A DNA stretch of 64,000 nt from Myxococcales bacterium. Its GTDB lineage: Bacteria; Myxococcota_A; Polyangia; Fen-1088. Where the stretch lies: positions 480,057 to 544,056 of the forward strand of contig JAGTJU010000004.1 of NCBI GenBank assembly GCA_022184915.1, in the 5' to 3' direction. This document shows positions 36,473-44,449 of this stretch, piece by piece. Position 1 is the first letter of the stretch, and every line of letters starts with the position of its first letter. Below the pieces are notes generated by a model that did not search any database, was not told the DNA's origin, and saw nothing but the letters and a program-made list of their open reading frames with translations. The translations under genes and the position numbers were made by a program.

Positions 36473-37501
36473 TCAGGGGGCGTTGAGAACCCGGTTCTTT
36501 CCGGCCCGTTTGGCTTCGTAGAGCGCGCGGTCCGCGCGGGCGAAGAACTCGGCATCGTCCTGGCCCACGCGCCACTCGGCCACCCCGGCGCTCACGGTCA
36601 CCTTGAGGGTCTCGAATCCCGGCAGCTTGAGGCGCATGCGGGCCACCAGCTCGCGCCGCCGCTCGGCCGCCTTCACCGCGCCTTCGAGGGGTGTTTCGCG
36701 CAGCAAGAAGCAGAACTCTTCCCCTCCGTACCGGAAGACACTGTCCTCCTTGCGCGTGTTGGCGCCCAGCACCCGGGCCACCTCGCGCAGGACATGGTCT
36801 CCCGTCCCGTGGCCGTGGGTGTCGTTGAGGCGCTTGAAGTCGTCCACGTCGAAGATGACCAGGGAGAGGGGGCGCCCGTGACGGCGGGCGGCCGCGCATT
36901 CAGCCGCGAAGCGCTCGTCGAAGTGCCGCCGGTTGTAGAGGCCCGTCAGCACGTCGCGGAGCGCCGACTGCAGCAGCCGCCGCTGGTACTCCTCCTCGAT
37001 GGGATCCATGAGCGCGAACTTGATCACCGTCTGCGCGCCCACCCGGATGATCTCGTCAGGCGACAACACATGGCGCTTGATGGGCTTGTTGCCCACGAAC
37101 GTGCCGTTGCGACTGTCCAGGTCTTCCAGCACGGCGCCTTCGTCGGTGAGGCTGACCTGGGCGTGCCGCCGCGAAACCCCCTCATCGTCGAGCGGGAGGT
37201 CACAGCTTTCGAGCCGGCCCATCACGAACGGGGCCTCGGGCCCGAGCGGCAACACGTCGCATTCCAGGGCGCCTGCCAGGACCACCAGCCGGGGCGCCCG
37301 CTCGAAGGCGGGCCCGTCGAGGGGCCCCCCGAGCGACGTGGTCTTCTCCACCACGGGCACCGGCGGCAGCAGCGCGTCGAGTCCGCTGTCGTCGAGGGCG
37401 GGCAGGGCGCTGTGGGTGTCCGTGAGCGCCGCGCGCGTCGCGCCGAGGTCCGGGGGAGGCTCGTCTGCCGAGACGGTTTCGTGTCGTTGCCGGGCGTTCA
37501 T
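36473..37501 (-). CDS. FHA-GGDEF diguanylate cyclase
   Basis: The 342-aa cytoplasmic protein has an FHA domain (about 75-155: MGRLESCDLPLDDEGVSRRHA, DLDSRNGTFVGNKPI, in parts) and a GGDEF domain (about 175-340). The active-site loop reads RYGGEEF, with DVDDFKRLNDTHGH, so cyclic di-GMP synthesis is likely. No I-site RxxD is obvious five residues upstream of GGEEF (the sequence is REDSVF-like, without the motif). FHA would bind a phosphothreonine partner, linking kinase signalling to c-di-GMP, as in other myxobacterial proteins. ATG at 37501 was chosen as it removes a non-conserved lead. Confidence 0.85.
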   Translation of the reverse strand: MNARQRHETVSADEPPPDLGATRAALTDTHSALPALDDSGLDALLPPVPVVEKTTSLGGPLDGPAFERAPRLVVLAGALECDVLPLGPEAPFVMGRLESCDLPLDDEGVSRRHAQVSLTDEGAVLEDLDSRNGTFVGNKPIKRHVLSPDEIIRVGAQTVIKFALMDPIEEEYQRRLLQSALRDVLTGLYNRRHFDERFAAECAAARRHGRPLSLVIFDVDDFKRLNDTHGHGTGDHVLREVARVLGANTRKEDSVFRYGGEEFCFLLRETPLEGAVKAAERRRELVARMRLKLPGFETLKVTVSAGVAEWRVGQDDAEFFARADRALYEAKRAGKNRVLNAP

Positions 37502-37620
37502 TTCGGTTCTCCAGAACCCATGGACCCTGAGCGGAAACATCGGTCGGGGACGTCGCGGGCTTGAGCGCCCCGCGGGGAAGGGTGGAGCCACCTCGGCGCG
37601 GCGGGCCCATCCCGCCTGGC

Positions 37621-38088
37621 TCAGTCCCGTTTGCCCGCCTTGGACTTGGCCTTCGCCTTGCCATCCCCGGGCGCCTCCGAGGCCAGGGCTTCGAGGGCGA
37701 GCACCACGGTCTCCTTGACGGGTTTGCAGGCCGTCTCCTGGCACATCACGAACCGGGCCTCGGCTTCGATGCGCTTCGGTCCTACGTCGTGCGGCGTGGC
37801 CGTCACGTCGAAGCGCGCACGTTGTTGCGTCGATTCGGCCAGATCGCCGCGCCCCAACTTATCCTTGGGCACAGTGACCCCCGCGGACGGTGAGAGCTTC
37901 ATGGTGATCGGGGCCTCGGCGTTGAGGTGCCAGCCGTTTTTCCCTTCGATGGTGACCGCCAAGGTGGCGGGTGTTCCCACCTTCGTTTTCCCGGGTGCGG
38001 CGGATACGGTGTGGGTGTCTTCCGCATGGGCCGTGGCGGTCAAGAGGCAACCGAACACGAGGGACGAGACGAGACCGGCGTGTTTCAT
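37621..38088 (-). CDS. Secreted DsbD N-terminal-like protein with CX5C
   Basis: The 155-aa protein has a signal peptide (cleavage near AHA-E) and a beta-sandwich resembling the N-terminal domain of DsbD: GWHLNAEAPITMKLSP, then a C-terminal VMCQETACKPV with CX5C. It ends in a Lys/Ala tail. The membrane part and thioredoxin part of DsbD are absent, so it is an orphan domain. It may accept reducing power from a separate transmembrane donor. It is in the gap between two genes on opposite strands. Confidence 0.65.
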   Translation of the reverse strand: MKHAGLVSSLVFGCLLTATAHAEDTHTVSAAPGKTKVGTPATLAVTIEGKNGWHLNAEAPITMKLSPSAGVTVPKDKLGRGDLAESTQQRARFDVTATPHDVGPKRIEAEARFVMCQETACKPVKETVVLALEALASEAPGDGKAKAKSKAGKRD

Positions 38089-38215
38089 GACGTTGAGGTT
38101 TAGCACTTGGACGGGGGGGCGATGGCCGCGATTCAAAGCCGAAACCAAGGGTTCGCCCTGCCGGTCCCCCACAGATGTTGTCGTTCAGGGGCCTCATCAG
38201 CTACGCTGCGGGCTC

Positions 38216-38482
38216 ATGGCGCAGATCATCGACGCACCCGACCGGGCCCGCCGCCTGGCACGGGCCATCGCTTCCGACATCACCTTGTACAACGAAGCCA
38301 AGATCGCCCAGGGCATCCAGAACGACACACTCTTCGACCTGATTGCGGCCGAAATCGAGGAAGGTCGGGCCCTCTTCAAGTCGCGCGTCACGCCCGAGAT
38401 GCACGCCATGGGTTTTTACGATCGCGCCATCGTCGACGTGCTCTTGCGCTCGAAGGGCCACATCAAATCCTCCATCTGGTGA
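38216..38482 (+). CDS. Small conserved hypothetical protein, 88 aa
   Basis: The 88-aa helical protein starts MAQIIDAPDRARRLARAIAS and includes IEEGRALFKSRVTPEMHA and a closing DVLLRSKGHIKSSIW. From memory a similar C-terminal region occurs as a domain in other myxobacterial proteins, but I cannot name its function. It starts ATG at 38216; a longer in-frame reading upstream is antisense to the DsbD-like gene. It precedes the RluD-like gene by 25 bases. Confidence 0.7.
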   Translation: MAQIIDAPDRARRLARAIASDITLYNEAKIAQGIQNDTLFDLIAAEIEEGRALFKSRVTPEMHAMGFYDRAIVDVLLRSKGHIKSSIW

Positions 38483-38507
38483 GCGCTAAGGTTCGCCTCC
38501 CGGCGCG

Positions 38508-39503
38508 ATGGGCCCGTTCGTGAACCCGACCCCGCGCCCTCCGGCGCCCGCGGAAGCAGGGCCCCGACGCTTTCGGGTGGAGTCCCCGCAGCACGGACTC
38601 CGGCTCGACGTGGCCCTCGCAGACCTCGTCGGCGGCGACGTTTCGCGGTCGCAGCTCACGCGCCAGATCACCGAAGGCGCGGTCGAAGTGGATGGCGTGC
38701 GGTGTCCCACGCCGTCCCGCAAGCTGAAGGCCGGGCAGGTGATCACCTGGGCCCCGCCGGCTCCCCGAGAGGCGGAGCTGGCGCCCGAGGCCATCGCCTT
38801 GCGCGTGCTCTTCGAGGACAGCTACCTCGTGGTCCTGGACAAGCCGGCCGGCATGGTGGTGCACCCGGCGCCCGGGCACGAGGGCGGCACGTTGGTGAAC
38901 GCGCTCCTGGCGCACTGCAAAGATTTGCGCGGGATCGGCGGCGAACTCCGGCCGGGCATCGTGCACCGGCTCGACAAAGACACCTCGGGCGTGATGGTGG
39001 TGGCCAAGGACGAGCTGACTCTCACGCGGCTCGGCGCTGCGTTCAAGGCTCACGACATCGAGCGCGTTTACCACGCCATCGGTGTGGGTAAGCCCCCGTC
39101 GAACGCGGGCCGGGTGGAGACCCTCCACGGTCGAGATCCACACGACCGGAAGAAGTTTTCGATCAAAGTGAAGCGGGGGCGGGTCGCGGTGACGAACTGG
39201 CGCTGGCTCGAGCCGCTCGGGGGGGCGTCGCTGCTCGAGGCCCAGCTCGAGACGGGCCGAACCCATCAAGTGCGGCTCCATTTCGCGGCGCTCGGCTGCC
39301 CCTTGCTGGGCGATCCCCTTTACGCTCGGCCCCCCCGCGAGCCCGAGGTTCGCGCGCTGGCGCGCACCCTGGGTCGCCAGGCGCTGCACGCCCGGGTGCT
39401 GGGGTTCACGCACCCGCGCACCCAAGCACCGCTTCGCTTCGAGACCGAGCCTCCCGCAGACTTCCAGGCTGCCCTCGCGGGCCTGCGGCAGCTTGCCGGC
39501 TGA
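38508..39503 (+). CDS. RluA/RluD-family pseudouridine synthase
   Basis: The 331-aa protein has an N-terminal S4 RNA-binding domain (about 25-85: GLRLDVALADL, SRSQLTRQI). The catalytic domain has FEDSYLVVLDKPAGMVVHP and the active Asp in GIVHRLDKDTSG. ETGRTHQVRLHFAALGCPLLGDPLY closes the core (in parts). It should convert uridines in 23S rRNA to pseudouridine, RluD-like by motif order. It lies in a short + strand set with the 88-aa protein and PgeF. Confidence 0.9.
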   Translation: MGPFVNPTPRPPAPAEAGPRRFRVESPQHGLRLDVALADLVGGDVSRSQLTRQITEGAVEVDGVRCPTPSRKLKAGQVITWAPPAPREAELAPEAIALRVLFEDSYLVVLDKPAGMVVHPAPGHEGGTLVNALLAHCKDLRGIGGELRPGIVHRLDKDTSGVMVVAKDELTLTRLGAAFKAHDIERVYHAIGVGKPPSNAGRVETLHGRDPHDRKKFSIKVKRGRVAVTNWRWLEPLGGASLLEAQLETGRTHQVRLHFAALGCPLLGDPLYARPPREPEVRALARTLGRQALHARVLGFTHPRTQAPLRFETEPPADFQAALAGLRQLAG

Positions 39504-39540
39504 GCACGCCCGCGGCAAGGCCGCTAAACTGGTCCCCAGG

Positions 39541-40308
39541 ATGTCGCTGCCGCTCTTGGGGTCCCAGGTGATTCCTGCCAATTTTTTTCACGGCTTCACC
39601 ACCCGCGCCGGCGGGGTGAGCGCGGGGCCCTACGCAAGCCTCAACCTTGGCTACAAATGGGGCGACGACCCCGGCTGCGTGGATGAAAACCGGCAGCGCC
39701 TGCGGGCGGCCAGTCGGGCGCGGGCCCTTCACCTCGCCCGTCAGGTGCATGGGGCGGCCGTGGCGACCGTCGAGCCCGGCACCCCGGAAGGTGCGCTTGC
39801 GGCGGTTGAGGCCGACGCCGTGGTCGCGCGCGGGGCAGGGCAGGGGGCGGCCGTCATCGTCGCCGATTGCGTTCCCGTGCTGCTCGCCGACCCTGTGACG
39901 GGGGCGGTGGGCGCGGTGCACGCAGGCTGGCGCGGCACTGCGGCCAACGTGGTGGGCGCTGCGGTCGGGGCGCTGGCCGCTGCCGGAAGCCGACCCGAAG
40001 ACCTCCGCGCCGCGATGGGCCCCTCCATCGGCCCCTGCTGCTTCGAGGTGGGCGACGACGTGGTGCAGGCCCTGCGCCGGCTCCCGTGTTTTCATCCGGA
40101 CCTGATTCGAAGCGGCGTCCGGGGCCGGCCCCATGCCGACCTCTGGCAGACCAACCAACGCTTGCTCGTGGCGGCGGGTCTTCGTCCCCAACACGTCGAG
40201 CGCCTCGACGCGTGCACCCACTGCGATCCGCAGCGCTTTTTCTCCTACCGACGCGAGGGGAGCACGACGGGCCAGATGATGGCTTTCATCGTGGCTGCGG
40301 CCCCCTGA
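39541..40308 (+). CDS. pgeF: PgeF/YfiH laccase-domain purine nucleoside phosphorylase
   Basis: The 255-aa protein has the polyphenol oxidase/laccase-domain blocks GFTTRAGGVSAGPYASLNLG, ARQVHGAAV, VADCVPVLLADP, GAVHAGWRGTAANVV and PSIGPCCFEVGDDV (in parts). The conserved Cys and His residues form a zinc-containing site. The family removes wrong N-acetylmuramoyl-L-Ser products (PgeF) and acts on purine nucleosides. ATG at 39541 follows the RluD-like gene by 37 bases, a common pairing. Its TGA abuts the rlpA stop codon on the other strand. Confidence 0.9.
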   Translation: MSLPLLGSQVIPANFFHGFTTRAGGVSAGPYASLNLGYKWGDDPGCVDENRQRLRAASRARALHLARQVHGAAVATVEPGTPEGALAAVEADAVVARGAGQGAAVIVADCVPVLLADPVTGAVGAVHAGWRGTAANVVGAAVGALAAAGSRPEDLRAAMGPSIGPCCFEVGDDVVQALRRLPCFHPDLIRSGVRGRPHADLWQTNQRLLVAAGLRPQHVERLDACTHCDPQRFFSYRREGSTTGQMMAFIVAAAP

Positions 40309-40770
40309 TCAGCGCGGCCCCGGCGCGCTCACCACTTCCACCTCGACCTTCGCCACGCCCACCCGCAGCATGCCCAGGGCCCGCGCCGCTGCGAGTGACA
40401 GATCCAGGATGCGGCGTTTGCCGAAGGGGCCACGGTCGTTCACTCGCACTGTGACCGAGGGACCGCGCAGGCGTTCGTCGTCGCCCACGCGCGTGACCTT
40501 GACCCAGGTGCCGAGGGGCAAAAAGCGATGGGCCGCCGTCAGCCCCTCGGGACGATAAGGCTGGCCCGAGGCGGTGGGCCGCCCCGCCAAGCGGTTGCTG
40601 TAGTAGCTGGCCAGCCCGCGCTGGCGGAGGCCGGGGTTGGCATGAAACCGGCGATCCTCCGGCTCCCGGGTGGGTGTAGCGCCGTGCCCGCACGCGGTGC
40701 CCCACAACCCGGCGAGCAGCGCCACGACCGCGGCGAAGCGGCGCCGCGCGGGGTAAGGTGCGGGGCCCAT
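40309..40770 (-). CDS. rlpA: RlpA-type septal ring lytic transglycosylase-like protein
   Basis: The 153-aa protein has an N-terminal export signal with Cys (LWGTAC, weak lipobox). A double-psi beta-barrel follows, with GLASYYSNRLAGRPTASGQ, AAHRFLPLGTWVKVT and VRVNDRGPFGKRRILDLS (in parts). It lacks the C-terminal SPOR domain of longer RlpA proteins. It should act on naked glycan strands in the envelope. Its ATG (40768-40770) overlaps the mutH ATG (40769-40771) in CATG, an unusual head-to-head arrangement. Confidence 0.85.
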   Translation of the reverse strand: MGPAPYPARRRFAAVVALLAGLWGTACGHGATPTREPEDRRFHANPGLRQRGLASYYSNRLAGRPTASGQPYRPEGLTAAHRFLPLGTWVKVTRVGDDERLRGPSVTVRVNDRGPFGKRRILDLSLAAARALGMLRVGVAKVEVEVVSAPGPR

Positions 40771-41482
40771 GACCTTGCGTTCCCCACCCCTCACCGAACG
40801 GCTGCCCGCTCTCGACGATCCGAGGGTGGTGGCGCTCGTCGCGCACGCACGGTCCCTCGTGGGCGCACGCCTCGCCGACATCGCAGATGGTTTGGGTTTG
40901 CCGGTTCCTGTGGGCAACGTGCGCACCAAGGGCTGGTCGGGCCAGATCATAGAGCGGGAATTGGGAGGGACGGAAGAAACGTCCCATGGGCCGGATTTCG
41001 AGGCCTTCGGCGTGGAGCTCAAGACCGTCCCCGTGGACGGGGCGGGCAAACCTCTCGAGTCGACGGCCGTGTGTGTGATCGATCCCATCGCGATCGCCGG
41101 GGAGTCCTGGGACACGAGCCACGTGCGGCGGAAGCTCTGCCGCGTGTTGTTCGTGGCGTTACGGGTGCCGGGGAGGGGGACCTCGGTGGGCGACCGCGAG
41201 GTGGCGGACGTTCGCCTCTGGCAGCCCTCTGCGACGGAGGAGGCCCTTCTACGGGCCGACTTCGAGCTCTTTTCCAGAGACTACTTTCGCGTCGGGCGCG
41301 CTGCCGCCCTCACGGGGCACCTGGGGCAGGTCCTGCAGGTTCGCCCCAAAGCGAAGAACGCGCGTGATCAGCGTCGCGCGTACGATGACGAAGGTCGGCC
41401 CGTTCGCATCGGAAAATGCGGTTTTTACCTGCGTCCCGCCTTCGTTGGGGCCATCCTGCGCGCACCCCTCGAAACCCCATAG
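40769..41482 (+). CDS. mutH: MutH-like DNA mismatch-repair endonuclease
   Basis: The 237-aa protein aligns by eye along its whole length to E. coli MutH. Matching blocks include TKGWSGQIIERELG, GPDFEAFGVELKTVPVDGAGKPLEST, SWDTSHVRRKLCRVL and VLQVRPKAKNA (in parts). The D-E-x-K site is Asp76, Glu83 and Lys85, with the extra conserved Glu62. MutH nicks the unmethylated strand at hemimethylated GATC in MutSL repair and is typical of Gammaproteobacteria with Dam. No dam gene is in the window. Alternatively it is a Sau3AI-like restriction nuclease. It precedes tolC by 13 bases. Confidence 0.85.
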   Translation: MTLRSPPLTERLPALDDPRVVALVAHARSLVGARLADIADGLGLPVPVGNVRTKGWSGQIIERELGGTEETSHGPDFEAFGVELKTVPVDGAGKPLESTAVCVIDPIAIAGESWDTSHVRRKLCRVLFVALRVPGRGTSVGDREVADVRLWQPSATEEALLRADFELFSRDYFRVGRAAALTGHLGQVLQVRPKAKNARDQRRAYDDEGRPVRIGKCGFYLRPAFVGAILRAPLETP

Positions 41483-41495
41483 ACCCCAAAAGCCC

Positions 41496-43067
41496 ATGTT
41501 CGCTCGTCTCCTCCGTTTTTCTCCTTTCCGTACGGGCCCGTTGGCCCCGCTCCTTTTGGCTCTCCTCGTCCTGGCCCCCCCGGGGCTCACCCCGGCTTCG
41601 CGGGGCCCGGTATGGGCGGCTCCCGTGGCGCCAGCGCCTTCGGTCCGCACGGTGCCCGTGTCTGTGCGGATGGTCCTCGACGAAGCGGTCAAGGGAAACC
41701 TTGATCTGCGGCGCGAAGGCATCAGTCTGCGCTCGGCGCGTGCGCAGGTCGTGGGGGCCCTGGGCCAGTTCGATGTGCTCCTCGACAGCAACCTCACCTA
41801 CGCAGAAACCATCACCCCCAGCCTCAACGTAAGCGATCTGTCAGGAGGTGTTTCCGACAGCGTTTCGATGGACATCGGGGTTTCGCGCCTGCTCGAGAGC
41901 GGCGGCTCCGTGCGCCTCGCGCTCAATGGCAACGTCACCGACTCGACCTCGCAGTTTCTCTGCGGCGTCGGCAACTTCGAGTGTCGCGTCTACGGCACCC
42001 GCCTTGGCCTCACGCTCAGCCACCCCATCCTGCGCGGCTACGGCTCTCAGATCGCGCAGGCCACGATCGAGCGCCGCAAGATTCAGGTCAATTTGGCGTT
42101 GCTCAACCGGCAGGCCCGCGCCGCCCTGGTGACGCGGGACGTACTCACAGGGTATTGGGAACTGTCCTTCGCCAGCCGTGAGCTCGAGATCCGGCAGTCC
42201 GCCGTGGAGCTGGCAAGGCAGCAGCTCGAGGCCACGCGCGCCCAGATCGCGGTGGGCCGCTTGGCCCCCATCGATGCGGCCGCCGTGGAGCGGGCCATCG
42301 CTGACCGGACGCGGGAGGTGGTGGGCGCCGAGCAAGCCGTGCTGTTTCGCAGCCTGGATCTCACGCGCCTTTTGGGGCGCGCCGCCGAGCCCACCTTCGA
42401 TCACCTCGTGGCGGCTGACGCGCCCGACATCACGCCCCACCCGGTCGACGTCCCCGACGAACTGGCGCGCGCCCTGGCCAACAACCCCCAGCTACAGTCG
42501 TTGCGGAAAGGTGTGGCGCTCACCGAACTCGATATCAAAGTGGCACAAAACACCTTGCGGCCCCAACTCGACGTCGTGGGGCAGCTCGGCAGTACGGGAC
42601 GTCGTGCAGGGTTTTTCGACGACGCGCTCTCTCAGACGTTGAACTTCGAGAACGTAGTGTGGTCGGTGGGGCTCAACTTCCAGCTTCCCGTACAGAACCG
42701 CGCCGCCAAGGGGCAGGGTGCGCTCGCGCGGCTCGGCAACGAACGCGCCTGGCTCGACGCCGAGGCCCTCGAGGTGGACCTGCGCGACTCGGTCGTGCGG
42801 CTCTCCTCGAACGTCGAGGTGGCGGCCCGACGCATCCAGCTCGGGGAACAGGTGGTGGCGTTCGCCAAGCAGAACCTGGAGGCCGAGTTGGCGAGGTTTT
42901 CCGTGGGCCGCGCCACGAACAACGACGTCTTGCTGAGACAGCAAGAGCTGAAGGTGGCCGAAAGCCAGCTCCTGCGGTCCCGCGTCGATCTGCTGCTCTT
43001 CGAGATCGCGCTCGAGACCGTCACGGGGGACGTGCTCGAGCGCTACGGCCTGGTCTTGCGAAACTAA
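41496..43067 (+). CDS. TolC-family outer-membrane efflux protein
   Basis: The 523-aa protein has a signal peptide (about 1-41, LLLALLVLAPPG). Two OEP repeats follow with long amphipathic coiled-coil helices (about 190-270 and 400-490). Typical motifs are NLDLRREGI, SVRLALNG, and LNRQARAALVTRDVLTGYWELS. It would form the trimeric channel of an RND or type I exporter. No adaptor or pump is next to it. It starts 13 bases after mutH and converges with the sugar dehydrogenase gene (4-base overlap). Confidence 0.88.
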   Translation: MFARLLRFSPFRTGPLAPLLLALLVLAPPGLTPASRGPVWAAPVAPAPSVRTVPVSVRMVLDEAVKGNLDLRREGISLRSARAQVVGALGQFDVLLDSNLTYAETITPSLNVSDLSGGVSDSVSMDIGVSRLLESGGSVRLALNGNVTDSTSQFLCGVGNFECRVYGTRLGLTLSHPILRGYGSQIAQATIERRKIQVNLALLNRQARAALVTRDVLTGYWELSFASRELEIRQSAVELARQQLEATRAQIAVGRLAPIDAAAVERAIADRTREVVGAEQAVLFRSLDLTRLLGRAAEPTFDHLVAADAPDITPHPVDVPDELARALANNPQLQSLRKGVALTELDIKVAQNTLRPQLDVVGQLGSTGRRAGFFDDALSQTLNFENVVWSVGLNFQLPVQNRAAKGQGALARLGNERAWLDAEALEVDLRDSVVRLSSNVEVAARRIQLGEQVVAFAKQNLEAELARFSVGRATNNDVLLRQQELKVAESQLLRSRVDLLLFEIALETVTGDVLERYGLVLRN

Positions 43068-44389
43068 AGTGCGCCTTGGGGCTCCGCGGGCCGGGGCACC
43101 AGCTTGTAGATGGGCCCGTCGTGAGAGACGAGGTACAGCTCGCCCGCTTGGTCTTCTCCGAACGAGGCCAGCCGCGCCAGGCGGGACTCGGGATCCACGA
43201 CCGCTTTCCAGTCGTGCGAAGCCGTCAGCGCTTGCCCGTTCCACAAGAGGCTCCGCACGAGCCCCGTACAGTAATCGGCGTAGAAGTAGTGCCCGCCGAG
43301 CGCGGGCAACGCTTGCCCTCGGTAGACGTAGCCGCCGGTGATCGAACACCCGTCGCTGTGGGGGTACTCGATGATGGGGCTTTGGTACTGACTTGGGTCG
43401 CAGGGCTTGCCCTTGAAACAATGGAACCCCTCCATGACGTTCCACCCAAGATTGTAGGGCGCACCAGGGGCCACGAGCTGGGCCGCCGAGAGCAGGTGCA
43501 CGTACTCGTAAGCGTTTTGGCCCACGTCGCCGATGTACAGGTCGCCGGTGACCCGATCGAAGCTGATGCGCCAGGGGTTGCGCAGGCCGATGGCCACCGT
43601 TTGTGGTTCGGGCTTGGCCTGGTCCACATCGATCCGCACCAGCGAGCCAAGCCGCGTGTTTGCGTTTTGGCCATGCCCGTGGGGATCGTCTGCGGCCCCC
43701 CCGTCCCCAAAGCCCACGTAGAGCAAGCCGTCCGGCCCGAAGGTGAGATCGCCGGCGTTGTGGTTGCCGTAGGGTTGATCCACCACCAAAAGTGTCCGGG
43801 CGTGGTGCGGGTCAGCCTTGTTCGGGTCGCGCTTCGAGACCCGCCGCTCTTCCACGTGGGTGTCACCGCCCTTGGCCGTGTAGTTGATGAAAAACCGGCC
43901 ATTTTTCGCGAACGCGGGGTGAAACGCGATGCCCAGCAGCCCCTGCTCGCCGTTGTCACGGCCGTTCACGGCCACCTGTTTGCGCAGATCGAGAAAGGGG
44001 GCCTCGACCAACGTGCGGCCGCGCAAAAGGCGAATGAGCCCGGGCTTTTGAAGGACGAAGAGGCGCCCCGGCGGCTCGGGTGCAGCCACCAGAGCCGTGG
44101 CCTCGTGGGCTTCCTCGGTGACGAGCTCGAGGACAACGCTCTCAGCCACTTCGGGCGGCGGGGGGGTAAGAGAAACCGCCGTCTTTGCGAGCTCGGCGGC
44201 ACTGGCCGTCTCGGCGGGGCCTTCGATCGGTGTCGCGACGGCCGTGAACGCGTGGGCGCGCGCCTCACCCTGACGCGCCTGCGGAGGCGGGGGCGTGGCG
44301 CAGCTGGCCAGCGCCAGCACGGGCGCGACGACCCAGGGCCAACGCGCGGCGCTTGGGAGGGTGAAGGTCTCGAGGAAAGCACGAATCAT
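43064..44389 (-). CDS. PQQ-dependent sugar dehydrogenase-like lipoprotein (GSDH family)
   Basis: The 441-aa protein starts at ATG 44389 with a lipobox LALASC. After a ~75-residue Ala/Pro linker comes a six-blade propeller with NGEQGLLGIAFHPAF, GNHNAGDLTFGPDGLLYVGFGDGG, IGLRNPWRISFD and DLYIGDVGQN (in parts). These match the glucose/sorbosone dehydrogenase (GSDH) family, in which several members bind PQQ. It would act in the periplasm as a sugar oxidase. PQQ synthesis genes are not in the window. Confidence 0.85.
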   Translation of the reverse strand: MIRAFLETFTLPSAARWPWVVAPVLALASCATPPPPQARQGEARAHAFTAVATPIEGPAETASAAELAKTAVSLTPPPPEVAESVVLELVTEEAHEATALVAAPEPPGRLFVLQKPGLIRLLRGRTLVEAPFLDLRKQVAVNGRDNGEQGLLGIAFHPAFAKNGRFFINYTAKGGDTHVEERRVSKRDPNKADPHHARTLLVVDQPYGNHNAGDLTFGPDGLLYVGFGDGGAADDPHGHGQNANTRLGSLVRIDVDQAKPEPQTVAIGLRNPWRISFDRVTGDLYIGDVGQNAYEYVHLLSAAQLVAPGAPYNLGWNVMEGFHCFKGKPCDPSQYQSPIIEYPHSDGCSITGGYVYRGQALPALGGHYFYADYCTGLVRSLLWNGQALTASHDWKAVVDPESRLARLASFGEDQAGELYLVSHDGPIYKLVPRPAEPQGAL

Positions 44390-44449
44390 GATGGCGTGGT
44401 GCAGATGCATACACGAGGCCAGCCGTCAGGGCTCGCGCCCTGCCCACAT

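Noticed and set aside
37631-38215. Long upstream extension of the 88-aa gene
   Set aside because: The extension is antisense to the DsbD-N-like gene and has no domain; only the final 88 residues look conserved.
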